Source of the DNA: CAYNRE01 sp964399535
GTDB taxonomy: Bacteria > Planctomycetota > Planctomycetia > Pirellulales > CAYNRE01
NCBI GenBank assembly: GCA_964399535.1
Contig: CAYNRE010000026.1
Span: forward strand, 1-64,000
Direction of reading: 5' to 3'
DNA length: 64,000 nt
Below, one piece after another: positions 27,123 through 36,598 of the stretch. Each line of letters begins with the position of its first letter. Position 1 is the stretch's first letter. The notes beneath the pieces were generated by a model, which was not told where the DNA came from, did not search any database, and was given only the letters and a program-made list of their open reading frames with translations. Position numbers and translations under genes: made by a program.

Positions 27123-28028
27123 ATGTCGGCAGGCGGATCGTCGCACGAACCTTCGCTCGAACAGCAAGTGGCCAGCCTCAAGCAGCAACTGGCCCACGCC
27201 CAGCGCCTGGCCGTATTGGGCGAACTGTTGAGCACCACCACGCACGAATTCAACAATGTGCTCACCACGGTCATCAACTATGCCCAAATGGGGTTGCGCC
27301 ACCACGACCCCGCGACCCAGCAGAAGGCCTTCGACCGTATCCTGACCGCGGGCCAGCGAGCCGCCAAAATCACCGCCAACATTCTCGGCCTGGCCCGAAA
27401 TCGCTCGGGCGAGCGCGAGCCGACCGACCTGGCCCGGCTCATCGACGACGTGCTGGTGTTGCTCGAGCGGGAGATGACCAAGTACCGCATCGCCGTCGAA
27501 AAGAACTTCGACGAGGTGCCTCTGGCCATGGTCTGTGGAAACCAGATTCAACAGATTCTGGTTAACCTGATGGTCAATGCCCGGCAGGCCATGTCGGGCG
27601 GAGGGCGGCTGATTCTGAAGCTAAGCCACGACCCCGACCAAGAACTGATCGACCTGGTGGTTCGCGATACCGGAACGGGCATCCCCGCCGATCAGCTCAG
27701 GCGAATCTTCGACCCGTATTACTCCACCAAGGCCGGCCCCGACGAAAGCGGCAAGGGGGGCACCGGTCTGGGGTTGGCCCACTGCCGCGAAATTATCGAA
27801 GCCCATCAGGGGCGGATTCGCGTCGAGAGCACCCCGGGGCGGGGTACCTCGTTTACGTTGCGGCTTCCCACGGTGCACCGGGCGGCCGCCACCGGCGGCG
27901 CCAACCCGCGGAGCGACGCGCCCAGCGCTGCGCAAGTTCGTGCCCTTCCGACCAGTCGGCCCAGTGGAATTGCGCTCCCGGGTCCAAGCACCTTGCGGTT
28001 GCCGCCGACCGTGCATCCGGGCAACTAG
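27123..28028 (+). CDS. Soluble two-component sensor histidine kinase
   Basis: 301 residues without membrane segments. An N-terminal coiled coil (10-35) leads to the phosphoacceptor H41 in THEFNNVLTTVINYAQMG, the HEFNN form common in NtrB/AtoS-like kinases. The ATP domain shows the N box (VNLMVNARQAMSGGG), G1 DTGTGIP, F box FDPYYSTK and G2 GGTGLGLAH. About 55 residues of Pro/Ser-rich tail follow the catalytic domain. There is no sensor domain and no neighbouring response regulator, so the input probably comes through a partner protein. All catalytic boxes are intact, unlike those of the kinase at 19575-21389. Confidence 0.9.
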   Translation: MSAGGSSHEPSLEQQVASLKQQLAHAQRLAVLGELLSTTTHEFNNVLTTVINYAQMGLRHHDPATQQKAFDRILTAGQRAAKITANILGLARNRSGEREPTDLARLIDDVLVLLEREMTKYRIAVEKNFDEVPLAMVCGNQIQQILVNLMVNARQAMSGGGRLILKLSHDPDQELIDLVVRDTGTGIPADQLRRIFDPYYSTKAGPDESGKGGTGLGLAHCREIIEAHQGRIRVESTPGRGTSFTLRLPTVHRAAATGGANPRSDAPSAAQVRALPTSRPSGIALPGPSTLRLPPTVHPGN

Positions 28029-28046
28029 CCCCGACTCGTAGCACCG

Positions 28047-28400
28047 CTAGAACATCTGGTAGATCAGCGGCGAAACCTCGCCCGGCGGCGACTCGTCGTC
28101 GTCGGGGCGGAGCCGCGCGGCCAGTGCCGCCAAGCGCGGGGCCAGGGCCGCCAGCTCGGGCCAACCTTCTTGGGTCCACCAGGCTGCCAGCCAAGGTGCG
28201 ATCTGGGCGGCCTCCACCGTTTCCCACTCGGGTGCGTCGGCCGTGTAGGGCTCGAAGTAGCTGGCCCGCTCGGGTTCCGGGCCGAGCGGTACCAGGGCCG
28301 AGGCCCGTTGCCGAGCCGCGGCCCCCGCGCGAGCTAGCTCGGCCAACAGCGCTTCCAATTCACCGGCCACGTCGGGCGGTAGCGGCTTAGTCGAGCTCAT
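28047..28400 (-). CDS. Small protein encoded after the carbamoyltransferase, unknown function
   Basis: 117 residues from the ATG at 28400, which overlaps the end of the carbamoyltransferase gene by 14 bases, so the two are probably coupled. The product is acidic, Ala- and Leu-rich and mostly helical, with the aromatic segments YFEPYTADAPEW and APWLAAWWTQEGWPELAAL. No signal peptide or membrane helix is seen. The open frame continues upstream inside the carbamoyltransferase gene without meaning. Its place suggests a role in the same modification pathway. Confidence 0.6.
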   Translation of the reverse strand: MSSTKPLPPDVAGELEALLAELARAGAAARQRASALVPLGPEPERASYFEPYTADAPEWETVEAAQIAPWLAAWWTQEGWPELAALAPRLAALAARLRPDDDESPPGEVSPLIYQMF

Positions 28401-30228
28401 AGCGGGCCCTCCAGTTCTCGTCGCCCGCCAGTGGGGGCTGGTCGGTTTTTTCCAGCAGGCAGTCTTCCAGCACCAAGAGGTCGATCTCGGTCCGCATGAA
28501 GCAGCGGTACGCGTCTTGCGGCGAGCAAACGATCGGCTCTCCGCGCACATTGAACGACGTGTTCACCAGCACGGGGCAGCCGGTCTGGCGGTCGAACTCT
28601 GTCAGCAAGGCGTGAAACTCGGGGTGATCGTGCTCGTCGACCGTCTGTACTCGAGCGCTCTTGTCGACGTGGGTGACCGCGGGGATCTCGCTGCGCACCC
28701 GCCGCACGATGGCCAGCAGATCGTCGTCGCTCGGCTCGCTACTGTCGCCGGGCGCGGGCGGCAGGCAACGCTCGGGCCGGACCGGCGCCACGAGCAGCAT
28801 GTAGGGGCTCGATTGCTCTAGTTCAAAGTACTCGCTCGCCCGGTCGGCCAACACGGCGGGGGCGAAGGGACGAAACGACTCGCGGTACTTGATCTTCAGG
28901 TTCAGCGTGGCCTGGGTGTCGGGCCGGCGCGGATCGGCCAGAATCGAGCGGGCCCCCAGCGATCGGGGGCCGAACTCCATTCTTCCGCTGAAGAAACCGA
29001 CCACGCGCCCCTGGGCCAAGGCGCTGGCCACCTGCCGGATTCGCTCCGCGCGATCGGGCCAATGCCGGTAGGGCAAACTCTGGCGGTCGAGCCAGGCCCG
29101 AATCTCGGCCGACCGATAGGCGGGCCCCAGGTAGCTGCCCTGCTGCAAGTCGCGCCCCCCGGGCGGAAGTCGGCGGGGCGCCCCCAGCTTGCGATGGCTG
29201 ATCGTAAGCGCCGCGCCCAACGATCCGCCGGCATCGCCCGCGGCCGGCTGGATCCAAAGCCGGCCACAGGCCCGCTCGCGCAGCAGGCGCCCGTTGGCCA
29301 CGCAGTTGAGGGCCACGCCGCCAGCCAGCACCAGGTCGTCGCACTGAGCCTGTTGACACGCACGGCGGGCAAGCGCGAGCATCAGCTCTTCGGTAACTTG
29401 CTGAATCGACGCGGCCAGGTCCATTTCGCGGCGGGTGATTCGCGATTCGGGCGCCCGCGGCGGGCCGTCGAGCAGATCGTTCATCCGCTCGTTGGTCATG
29501 CGCAGCCCGGCGACAAAATCGAAATACTCGGTTCGCAATCGGAACGAGCCGTCGGGCCTTTGGTCGACCAGGTGCTCGCGAATCCGCTCGGCGTAGCGCG
29601 GCCGGCCATAGGGGGCCAGCCCCATCAGCTTGTACTCGCCCGAATTCACCTTGAACCCGGCGTGGTAGGTCAGCGCGCTATAGAGCAGCCCCAGCGAGTG
29701 CGGGTAACGGATTTCGTCCTGGAGCTGAATTTGGGTTCCGTTTCCCACGCCAAGCGTGGTGGTGGCCCATTCCCCCACGCCGTCGACCGTGAGGATGGCG
29801 GCCCGTGGAAACGGCGAGGGGTAAAACGCGCTGGCGGCATGGGCCAGGTGATGCCGGGTGAATAGCACCGGCACCTCGCACCGCAGCGAGCGGCGGACAA
29901 AGTCGGCGACGAACAGCTTGACACCCAGCAGGGCCGGGGCCGCCGCCAGCCATTGGTCGCGGCCCGAGGGCGCCACCGCGGCCAGGCTGCGCAGCACGCG
30001 GTCGAGCGTTAACAGCGGGTGATCGTAAAACACCACGGCCTCGAGCTCGGCGGGCTCGAGAAAGGCCTCTTCCAGGCAGTAGTTGATTGCCTGGCGGGGA
30101 AAAGCCGGGTCGTGGCGCCGCCGCGAAAACCGCTCTTGCTGTGCCGCCGCCACAATCTGGCCGTCGCGGACGATGGCCGCGGCCGAGTCGTGGTAAAAGG
30201 CCGAAATTCCCAGCACCGCGCCGCTCAT
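28387..30228 (-). CDS. Carbamoyltransferase of the NodU/HypF-like family
   Basis: 613 residues, the full length for NodU/TobZ-type O-carbamoyltransferases, which move a carbamoyl group from carbamoyl phosphate via carbamoyl-adenylate to a hydroxyl of a sugar or secondary metabolite. The N-terminal Kae1-like domain has ISAFYHDSAAAIV (8-20), RHHLAHAASAF with the metal-binding histidines, TVDGVGEW, EYKLMGLAPYG and LAGGVALNCVANG. The C-terminal YrdC-like-replacement domain has FGPRSLGARSIL and FRPFAPAVL. Its start overlaps the stop of the SGNH gene at 30225 by 4 bases. The acceptor is unknown; linkage to an SGNH protein suggests an exported polysaccharide or glycolipid. Confidence 0.93.
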   Translation of the reverse strand: MSGAVLGISAFYHDSAAAIVRDGQIVAAAQQERFSRRRHDPAFPRQAINYCLEEAFLEPAELEAVVFYDHPLLTLDRVLRSLAAVAPSGRDQWLAAAPALLGVKLFVADFVRRSLRCEVPVLFTRHHLAHAASAFYPSPFPRAAILTVDGVGEWATTTLGVGNGTQIQLQDEIRYPHSLGLLYSALTYHAGFKVNSGEYKLMGLAPYGRPRYAERIREHLVDQRPDGSFRLRTEYFDFVAGLRMTNERMNDLLDGPPRAPESRITRREMDLAASIQQVTEELMLALARRACQQAQCDDLVLAGGVALNCVANGRLLRERACGRLWIQPAAGDAGGSLGAALTISHRKLGAPRRLPPGGRDLQQGSYLGPAYRSAEIRAWLDRQSLPYRHWPDRAERIRQVASALAQGRVVGFFSGRMEFGPRSLGARSILADPRRPDTQATLNLKIKYRESFRPFAPAVLADRASEYFELEQSSPYMLLVAPVRPERCLPPAPGDSSEPSDDDLLAIVRRVRSEIPAVTHVDKSARVQTVDEHDHPEFHALLTEFDRQTGCPVLVNTSFNVRGEPIVCSPQDAYRCFMRTEIDLLVLEDCLLEKTDQPPLAGDENWRARYELD

Positions 30229-31322
30229 CTCGGGCCCTCCGAGGCTCGCCGTACCAGCGGGGCCAATCGCTGAGCCAAGAGCTGGGCCACCACGCGATGG
30301 GCAACCGGCGTGGGGTGGGGGTCGGTGGCGAATCGGTACGCACGCCGCTCGGCCAGCGGCGGCCGTGCCAGCTCGGGCAGCGGGTCAACCAGCTCGGCCC
30401 GGGGCAACTCGGCGACCAGCTCGGCGAATCGGGCCTGGTACCCGCGCGGCGAGGCCAGCTCTTCCACGTAGTGATACAGCGGCCAGGGCACAATCCACAC
30501 CGGCGAGCTCACTTCTGAAATCCATTGCCGCAGAATCGCCTTCATCAGCAGCCAGGCGGGGTCGTCGGGCCGATCGTAAGCGGGCAAAGGCTGGAGTCGG
30601 CTCCGCGATTGTAACCAACGCTTCCAGCCGGGCACGAGGCGGTTGACCAGCCGGCGGCCCCAAGCCAGTCGGCCGCCCCGATCGATGTGTTGCCGATCTT
30701 CAGCGGATAGCTGCTCGGCCTCGAGCGGTTCTTTCCGCACCGGCACTCCTCCCAGCTCGAGCCCGCCGTCGGCCGCGAGCGTGAAGTAGGGTTTGGCCAT
30801 CCAGAGCGACCGGCCTTCGGCATCAAGCGCCGGACGGAAGCGGGCCACATTCCGGCGAATGTTCTCGACCAGCACCGTGATCACGACCAGGTCGTATTCC
30901 AGGGCCGCGGCCCACTCGCGCCAGATCAGGTACTGTTGATCGGTGCCGGTGTTGGAGAGCCCGAAGTTGTAGACCTGGGTGCCGGGCACGAGCCGCTCGA
31001 GCTGATCGCCAAAGCGGTCGCGATTGCTTACCCCATCGCCCGCCGTATACGAATCGCCGAACAGCAACACACGAAAAGTGCCGGGAGTGCGGTGGACCGC
31101 GAAGGGGTGATCGCAGCGAAAGCCCGACTCGTTGGTGCGCAGCAGGTAGCCCCCCCCCTCGTGCTCGATCCGGGCCTTCAGGCCGGGCACGAAGCGAAAA
31201 CCAATCCGGGGGTGGTATTCGTAGAGGGTGCGGGCCAAGGAATCACAACGCTCTAGGGGGGCGGTCGACGCGGGGTCGGCCGAGCGAGGCCGGCTCGGCC
31301 GATTGGCCTGGGGCGAAGCCAT
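30225..31322 (-). CDS. SGNH/GDSL hydrolase-like protein paired with the carbamoyltransferase
   Basis: 365 residues from the ATG at 31322; an ATG at 31385 would add 21 residues and cannot be excluded. The fold is seen in block I LLFGDSYTAGDGV (Ser), block II NFGLSNTGTDQQ (Gly), block III ITVLVENIRRN (Asn region) and a C-terminal DPHPTPVAHRVVAQ with Asp-x-His. No obvious signal peptide is present. Such proteins are often linked to carbamoyltransferases in surface-glycan or specialised-metabolite clusters. The gene is first in a three-gene operon (SGNH, carbamoyltransferase, small protein) and divergent from the PSCyt1 gene. Confidence 0.85.
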   Translation of the reverse strand: MASPQANRPSRPRSADPASTAPLERCDSLARTLYEYHPRIGFRFVPGLKARIEHEGGGYLLRTNESGFRCDHPFAVHRTPGTFRVLLFGDSYTAGDGVSNRDRFGDQLERLVPGTQVYNFGLSNTGTDQQYLIWREWAAALEYDLVVITVLVENIRRNVARFRPALDAEGRSLWMAKPYFTLAADGGLELGGVPVRKEPLEAEQLSAEDRQHIDRGGRLAWGRRLVNRLVPGWKRWLQSRSRLQPLPAYDRPDDPAWLLMKAILRQWISEVSSPVWIVPWPLYHYVEELASPRGYQARFAELVAELPRAELVDPLPELARPPLAERRAYRFATDPHPTPVAHRVVAQLLAQRLAPLVRRASEGPR

Positions 31323-31466
31323 TCGGCCCCGGCCAACCCCACAGGGCAGGGGAAAATTGCCCGACCCTGGGCCAATAGCTACCATGTAAGCTTAGCTCGG
31401 CCAATCACTTGCGCAGTAGATTTTACTATCGGTCCAGGGCCCGCACACGGCTTGGAGAAAGCGGCC

Positions 31467-34400
31467 ATGAGGGGTGTCGAGGGGAAACGCATCGGGGTGG
31501 TCGTCGCCGGACTGGTACTCGCCGGGCTCTGGGCATGGCCCAGCCGGGGCGCCACGCCCGCGGAAACCGGCCCCGCGGGCGAGATCGACTTCAGTCGCGA
31601 CATCCGCCCGATCCTGTCGAACAACTGCTTCCAGTGCCATGGGCCCGATGCCCACCAGCGGCAGGCCGGCCTGCGGCTCGATACCCAAGAGGGGGCGCTG
31701 GCCGCGCTGGAATCGGGCGCCACGGCCGTGGTGCCGGGCGACCTGGAGCAGAGCGCCCTGGTGCGGCGCATTACGGCGAGCGACCCGGGCGAGCGGATGC
31801 CCCCGGCCGACTCCGAAAAGCAACTGACGCCCGAAGAAATCGAGCTCTTGCGCCGCTGGGTCGCCGCCGGGGCACCGTGGAAAATGCACTGGGCCTTTCA
31901 GCCTCCGCGGGCGGCCGAGCTACCGGAAGTTGCGCGCCCCGACTGGTGCCGGGGGCTGATCGACCGGTTTGTTTTGGCCTCGCTCGAACAGCGTCAGTGG
32001 TCGCCCGAGCCCGAGGCCGCGCGCGAGACGCTGATTCGCCGCGTAACGCTCGACCTGACAGGGCTGCCCCCCACGCTCGAAGCGATCGACGCATTTCTGC
32101 TCGATAACCGAGCCGACGCCTACGAACACCTGGTCGATCGGCTCTTGGCCTCGCCGCGATTCGGCGAGCACCTGGCCCGCGACTGGCTCGACGTGGCCCG
32201 CTACGGCGACACCCACGGCCTGCACCTGGATAACGAACGGGCCATTTGGCCTTACCGCGACTGGGTGATTTCCGCCTTGAACCAGAACTTGCCCTTCGAC
32301 CAGTTTACGGTCGAGCAGTTGGCGGGCGACCTGTTGCCCGAACCGACGTTGTCTCAGCAGGTGGCAACCGGGTTCAACCGGTGCAACGTGACGACCAGCG
32401 AAGGGGGAGCGATCGAGGAGGAGTTCCGCGTGCGCTACGCGGTCGACCGGGTCGAAACGACCTCGACGGTGTTCCTGGGGCTGACGCTGGGGTGCGCGGT
32501 TTGCCACGACCACAAGTTCGACCCCTTCACGCAGCGCGAGTTTTACCAGCTATTTGCCTACTTTAACAACGTGGCCGATCGTGGCATGGACGGCAACGCG
32601 CTGACGCCGCCGCCGTCGGTGCCGGTTCCCTCGCCCGAGCAGGCGGACCGCCAGCGGCAACTGCGCGAACAAAGGGATGCCGTGGTCCAAGCGCTCGCGG
32701 CACCGCACGCCGAGCTCGACACGGCCCAAGTGGCCTGGGAGGCCGACTGGCGCGAGCTGTCTTCGGGCACCTGGCAGACACTTCCGCCCACGGGGCTCGC
32801 TTCCTCGGGGGGCGCGACGCTGGTGCCGCTGGGGGACGGATCGGTGTTGGCATCGGGGGAGAACCCCGATCGTGACGTTTACCAAGTGACCGCGCCGCTA
32901 GAGACCACGGGGCTGGTGGCCATTCGGCTCGAGGCCTTGACCGACGAGAGCCTGAAAGACAACGGGCCTGGCCGATCGTCGAACTCGAATTTCGTGCTCA
33001 GCGAGATCGAGGCCGAGCTGATCGTGCCCGACTCGGTCGATGCTCCGCGACCGATTCGCTGGGCTTCGGCCCAGGCGAATCACTATCAGAAACAGGGCGA
33101 CTACCGCATCGAGAAAGCCATCGACGGCGTCGTCGATGCCACCAACGGCTGGGCCGCGGCCGGCTACGAGCGGCACGAGCCCTGCACGGCCGTGTTTGCC
33201 CTTGCCGAACCGCTGACCGCCGCGGCGGGCAGCCAACTGCGAATTCGATTGCGCCACGAGTCGCAATTCGGCCAGCACGCCATCGGGCGATTTCGTCTCT
33301 CGATTTCCACCGATCCCCGCGTGGTGGCGCCCAATTATCTTGAGCAAACTGGGCAGGTGGCCCAGGTGTTGGCCGTACCGTCGGCCGATCGCACGCCCGA
33401 GCAGGCGGCCCAAGTGCGCGACTTCTACCGCCGCCAACATTGGCCCCAGTGGGCCGCGCTAGACGCCCGCCGCCAGCAGTTGCAATCGGAGCTCGACGAA
33501 CTCGAGCGGCAGATTCCACTCTCGCTGGTGATGCGCGAATCGGACGCGGGCCGCGAGGCTTTCGTGTTGATTCGCGGGCAATACGACCAGCCCGGCGAGC
33601 CGGTCAAGCCGGGGGTGCCCACGGTGCTGCCGCCGCTTCCGGCCGACGCCCCCGCCAATCGGCTGGCCTTGGCCCGCTGGCTCGTTTCTCCCGACCACCC
33701 GCTGACGGCCCGGGTGGCCGTGAACCGCTTCTGGCAGCACTTTTTCGGCGTGGGGCTGGTAAAAACCGCCGAAGATTTTGGCCAGCAGGGCGAGTTTCCG
33801 ACTCATCCCGAGTTGCTGGATACATTGGCTCGCCGCTTCATCGAGAGCGGATGGGACGTGAAAGGGTTGCTTCGCCAGATCGTAACATCGTCGACCTACC
33901 GTCAATCGTCTCAGGCCGCGCCGGCGAAGTTCGCCCGCGACCCGGAGAATCGCTGGCTGGCCCGGGGGCCGCGGTACCGGCTCGACGCCGAGGTGGTTCG
34001 CGATCTGGCCTTGGCCACCAGCGGGCTGCTGGTGGAGCAGCTGGGGGGCCCTGGGGTGAAGCCCTACCAGCCTGCCGGGCTTTGGGAGGCCGTGGCATAT
34101 CCCAGCAGCAATACGGCCAAGTTCGCTCAGGACCAGGGGGCGGCCCTCTACCGCCGCAGCCTGTATACGTTCTGGAAGCGGACCAGCCCGCCCCCCAATA
34201 TGCAAGCCTTCGACGCGCCGACTCGAGAAGCCTGTACGGTCCGCCGCTCGCGCACCAACACGCCCCTGCAGGCCCTGGTGCTGTTGAACGATGTGCAATT
34301 CGTCGAGGCGGCTCGGAACCTGGCCCAGCGCATCATTCGCCAGGGGGGAGCCACGGCACAGGAGCGGGCAAGCTACGGCTTCCGCCTGGCCACGGGGCGG

Positions 34401-34607
34401 CAGCCTCAGGCGGCCGAACTGCGATCGCTGGTCGAGCTCTACGACGATAGCCTGGCCGAGTACCGTGCTCACCCCGACCAAGCCCGGCATCTGGCCGAGG
34501 CTGGCGATTCGCCGACGGACGAGGCGCTGGACCCCGTCGAGGTGGCGGCAACCACGGTGGTGGCGAACCTGCTGTTGAACCTGGACGAAACCGTAACCAA
34601 GAACTAG
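31467..34607 (+). CDS. Exported PSCyt1-DUF1549-DUF1553 (PSD1) protein with cytochrome c motif
   Basis: 1046 residues from the ATG at 31467 (GGAGAAA upstream); a TTG at 31452 is less likely. A signal peptide (about 8-29) is followed by a cytochrome-c-like PSCyt1 domain with C54-FQ-C57-H58 and the segment GERMPPADSEKQLT. Then come DUF1549, containing a second CxxCH (LGCAVCHDHKFDPFTQREFY), a middle beta-rich region (about 430-650) and C-terminal DUF1553 with HPLTARVAVNRFWQHFFGVGLVKTAEDFG and RRSRTNTPLQALVLLND. These proteins are a planctomycete/verrucomicrobial hallmark, usually next to a DUF1501 gene as here. Proposed roles in polysaccharide degradation are not proven. Confidence 0.93.
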   Translation: MRGVEGKRIGVVVAGLVLAGLWAWPSRGATPAETGPAGEIDFSRDIRPILSNNCFQCHGPDAHQRQAGLRLDTQEGALAALESGATAVVPGDLEQSALVRRITASDPGERMPPADSEKQLTPEEIELLRRWVAAGAPWKMHWAFQPPRAAELPEVARPDWCRGLIDRFVLASLEQRQWSPEPEAARETLIRRVTLDLTGLPPTLEAIDAFLLDNRADAYEHLVDRLLASPRFGEHLARDWLDVARYGDTHGLHLDNERAIWPYRDWVISALNQNLPFDQFTVEQLAGDLLPEPTLSQQVATGFNRCNVTTSEGGAIEEEFRVRYAVDRVETTSTVFLGLTLGCAVCHDHKFDPFTQREFYQLFAYFNNVADRGMDGNALTPPPSVPVPSPEQADRQRQLREQRDAVVQALAAPHAELDTAQVAWEADWRELSSGTWQTLPPTGLASSGGATLVPLGDGSVLASGENPDRDVYQVTAPLETTGLVAIRLEALTDESLKDNGPGRSSNSNFVLSEIEAELIVPDSVDAPRPIRWASAQANHYQKQGDYRIEKAIDGVVDATNGWAAAGYERHEPCTAVFALAEPLTAAAGSQLRIRLRHESQFGQHAIGRFRLSISTDPRVVAPNYLEQTGQVAQVLAVPSADRTPEQAAQVRDFYRRQHWPQWAALDARRQQLQSELDELERQIPLSLVMRESDAGREAFVLIRGQYDQPGEPVKPGVPTVLPPLPADAPANRLALARWLVSPDHPLTARVAVNRFWQHFFGVGLVKTAEDFGQQGEFPTHPELLDTLARRFIESGWDVKGLLRQIVTSSTYRQSSQAAPAKFARDPENRWLARGPRYRLDAEVVRDLALATSGLLVEQLGGPGVKPYQPAGLWEAVAYPSSNTAKFAQDQGAALYRRSLYTFWKRTSPPPNMQAFDAPTREACTVRRSRTNTPLQALVLLNDVQFVEAARNLAQRIIRQGGATAQERASYGFRLATGRQPQAAELRSLVELYDDSLAEYRAHPDQARHLAEAGDSPTDEALDPVEVAATTVVANLLLNLDETVTKN

Positions 34608-34684
34608 TCGCTCGGCCTGGTGGAGCGCCACTCAACAAAGCGCCCCCAGGTTGCCGATACCCTTAACCCTTCGAGGGTGGCTCG

Positions 34685-36154
34685 ATGCATCCCTGGCAGG
34701 CCCTTCAGCTCGAACAAACCCGACGGCATTTCCTGGGCAGGCTCTCCACCGGGCTGGGCACCGCCGCGCTGGCCTCGCTGCTGAACCCGGCATCCCGCGG
34801 CGCGGCGACCACGGCCCAGGCCGCCGGCGGCGCCGGCCAGGGCGCCCGAGAGCCCCACTTTCGCCCCCGCGCCAAACGAGCGATTTACCTGTTCATGTCG
34901 GGCGGGCCTTCGCAGCTCGATATGTACGACTACAAGCCCAAATTGCTCGATCGGTACGATACCGATTTGCCCGAGTCGATCCGCAACGGCCAGCGGCTGA
35001 CCACGATGACCTCGGGCCAGGCTCGCTTCCCGATCGCCCCCACCCGATTTCGTTTCGCTCAGCATGGCCAGGCGGGGGCCTGGGTGAGCGAGCTCCTGCC
35101 GCATACGGCCCAGGTGGTCGACGACCTGGCGATCATCAAGTCGGTCCACACCGAGGCCATCAATCACGACCCGGCCATTACCTACATTCAAACGGGGTCC
35201 CAACAGCCCGGGCGGCCCAGCCTGGGGGCCTGGCTTTCGTATGGCCTGGGAAGCGTGAACGAGGAACTGCCGGGGTTCGTGGTGCTGCAATCGAGCTGGA
35301 CCGGCCGGAAAGAAGCCCAGGCCCTGTACTCGCGGCTCTGGGGAAGCGGCTTCTTGCCGTCACAGCACCAGGGGGTGCTGCTTCGCTCGCAGGGCGATCC
35401 GGTACTGTACCTCTCGAATCCCGAGGGGCTCAGCCCCGCGCTGCGGCGCGCCATGCTCGACCGGCTGGCCGAACTCAATGGGCGCCAGTACGAGCTGGCG
35501 GGCGACCCCGAAATACAAACGCGAATCGCCCAGTACGAAATGGCCTATCGGATGCAGTCGTCGGTGCCGGAGTTAACCGACCTGTCGAGCGAAACCGAGC
35601 AGACGCTCGCTCTCTATGGGCCCGAGGTGCGAACTCCGGGCACCTTCGCCGCCAGTTGCCTGCTGGCCAGGCGGCTGGTCGAGCGCGACGTGCGGTTCGT
35701 GCAAATCTTTATTCGCGGCTGGGACCAGCATGGCAATTTGCCGCACGACCTGGCCAAACAGTGCCACGATATCGACCAGGGCTCGGCCGGCTTGATCCGC
35801 GACCTGAAGCAGCGCGGCCTGCTCGACGATACGCTGGTGATCTGGGGTGGCGAGTTCGGCCGCACGGTGTACTGCCAGGGCAATCTGACCATGACCGATT
35901 ACGGGCGCGATCATCATCCCCGGGCATTTACCATGTGGATGGCCGGCGGCGGCATTCGCGGCGGCGTGGTGCATGGCGAGACCGACGACTTCAGCTACAA
36001 CGTTATCGATCGGCCGGTGCACATCCACGACATCAACGCCACGCTGCTACACTGCCTGGGCATCGACCACGAGCGGCTGACCTACCGCTTTCAAGGGCGC
36101 GACTTTCGCCTGACCGACGTACACGGTAACGTGGTCCGCGAGCTACTGGTTTAG
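34685..36154 (+). CDS. Tat-exported DUF1501 family protein
   Basis: 489 residues. The N-terminus carries a twin-arginine signal (TRRHFLGRLSTGLGTAALASLL, about 12-33), so it is exported folded. The body has a sulfatase/alkaline-phosphatase-like fold: YLFMSGGPSQLDMYDYKP (about 64-81), a central WTGRKEAQALYSRLWGSGFLP segment, IRGWDQHGNL, and the C-terminal WGGEFGRTVY...GRDHHPRAFTMWMAGGGI signature region with the likely metal ligands. It lies 77 bases after the PSD1 gene and is very likely its operon partner, the standard planctomycete pair. Confidence 0.94.
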   Translation: MHPWQALQLEQTRRHFLGRLSTGLGTAALASLLNPASRGAATTAQAAGGAGQGAREPHFRPRAKRAIYLFMSGGPSQLDMYDYKPKLLDRYDTDLPESIRNGQRLTTMTSGQARFPIAPTRFRFAQHGQAGAWVSELLPHTAQVVDDLAIIKSVHTEAINHDPAITYIQTGSQQPGRPSLGAWLSYGLGSVNEELPGFVVLQSSWTGRKEAQALYSRLWGSGFLPSQHQGVLLRSQGDPVLYLSNPEGLSPALRRAMLDRLAELNGRQYELAGDPEIQTRIAQYEMAYRMQSSVPELTDLSSETEQTLALYGPEVRTPGTFAASCLLARRLVERDVRFVQIFIRGWDQHGNLPHDLAKQCHDIDQGSAGLIRDLKQRGLLDDTLVIWGGEFGRTVYCQGNLTMTDYGRDHHPRAFTMWMAGGGIRGGVVHGETDDFSYNVIDRPVHIHDINATLLHCLGIDHERLTYRFQGRDFRLTDVHGNVVRELLV

Positions 36155-36220
36155 CTCGCCGATGGCGCGGTGCCGCCCCAAGCCGACAGCCCGCCAGATC
36201 GATTCTCCGCACGGTCCCGG

Positions 36221-36562
36221 TTACTGTACCTCTTTCCGGTACTTGCCGGCCGGTCCGGCTACCAGCACCGGCTCGAACCCGGCCTTTTCCACCGCTTCCC
36301 AAAGGGCCTTGGGAGAGGGCTGCCGCTCGGCCTCGGGCGTAATCACGGCCAGGTGCTTTTTCAGGTCGGTCTTTACCTTGACCACGCCTGGCACCGCGTA
36401 AAGCTTGCGGGCAATCTTCTTGGCGCAATCGGCGCAGTGCATGTCTTTCACCTGCACCGTGATGGCCGTGGTGGTTTTCTCGGCCGCCGGCGCGGTCTGC
36501 GCCGTCGCCAGGGCCAGTATCAGCGCGGCCAGGGCCAATGAGGCAGTCCGTTGACGCAGCAT
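36221..36562 (-). CDS. Exported heavy-metal-associated (HMA) domain protein
   Basis: 113 residues: signal peptide (1 to about 27, ending APAAE), then one HMA domain of ferredoxin-like fold with the metal-binding motif MHCADC (C43 and C46). The stretch AVPGVVKVKTDLKKHLAVITPE matches beta strands 2 and 3. Because of the signal it works outside the cytoplasm, perhaps as a copper or mercury carrier like MerP. It is 36 bases downstream of the lipoprotein gene with a His/Cys cluster, suggesting a metal-handling pair. Confidence 0.85.
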   Translation of the reverse strand: MLRQRTASLALAALILALATAQTAPAAEKTTTAITVQVKDMHCADCAKKIARKLYAVPGVVKVKTDLKKHLAVITPEAERQPSPKALWEAVEKAGFEPVLVAGPAGKYRKEVQ

Positions 36563-36598
36563 GATTCCCTCTTCCTTCCGCTGGAGTGAAATCTCGGG

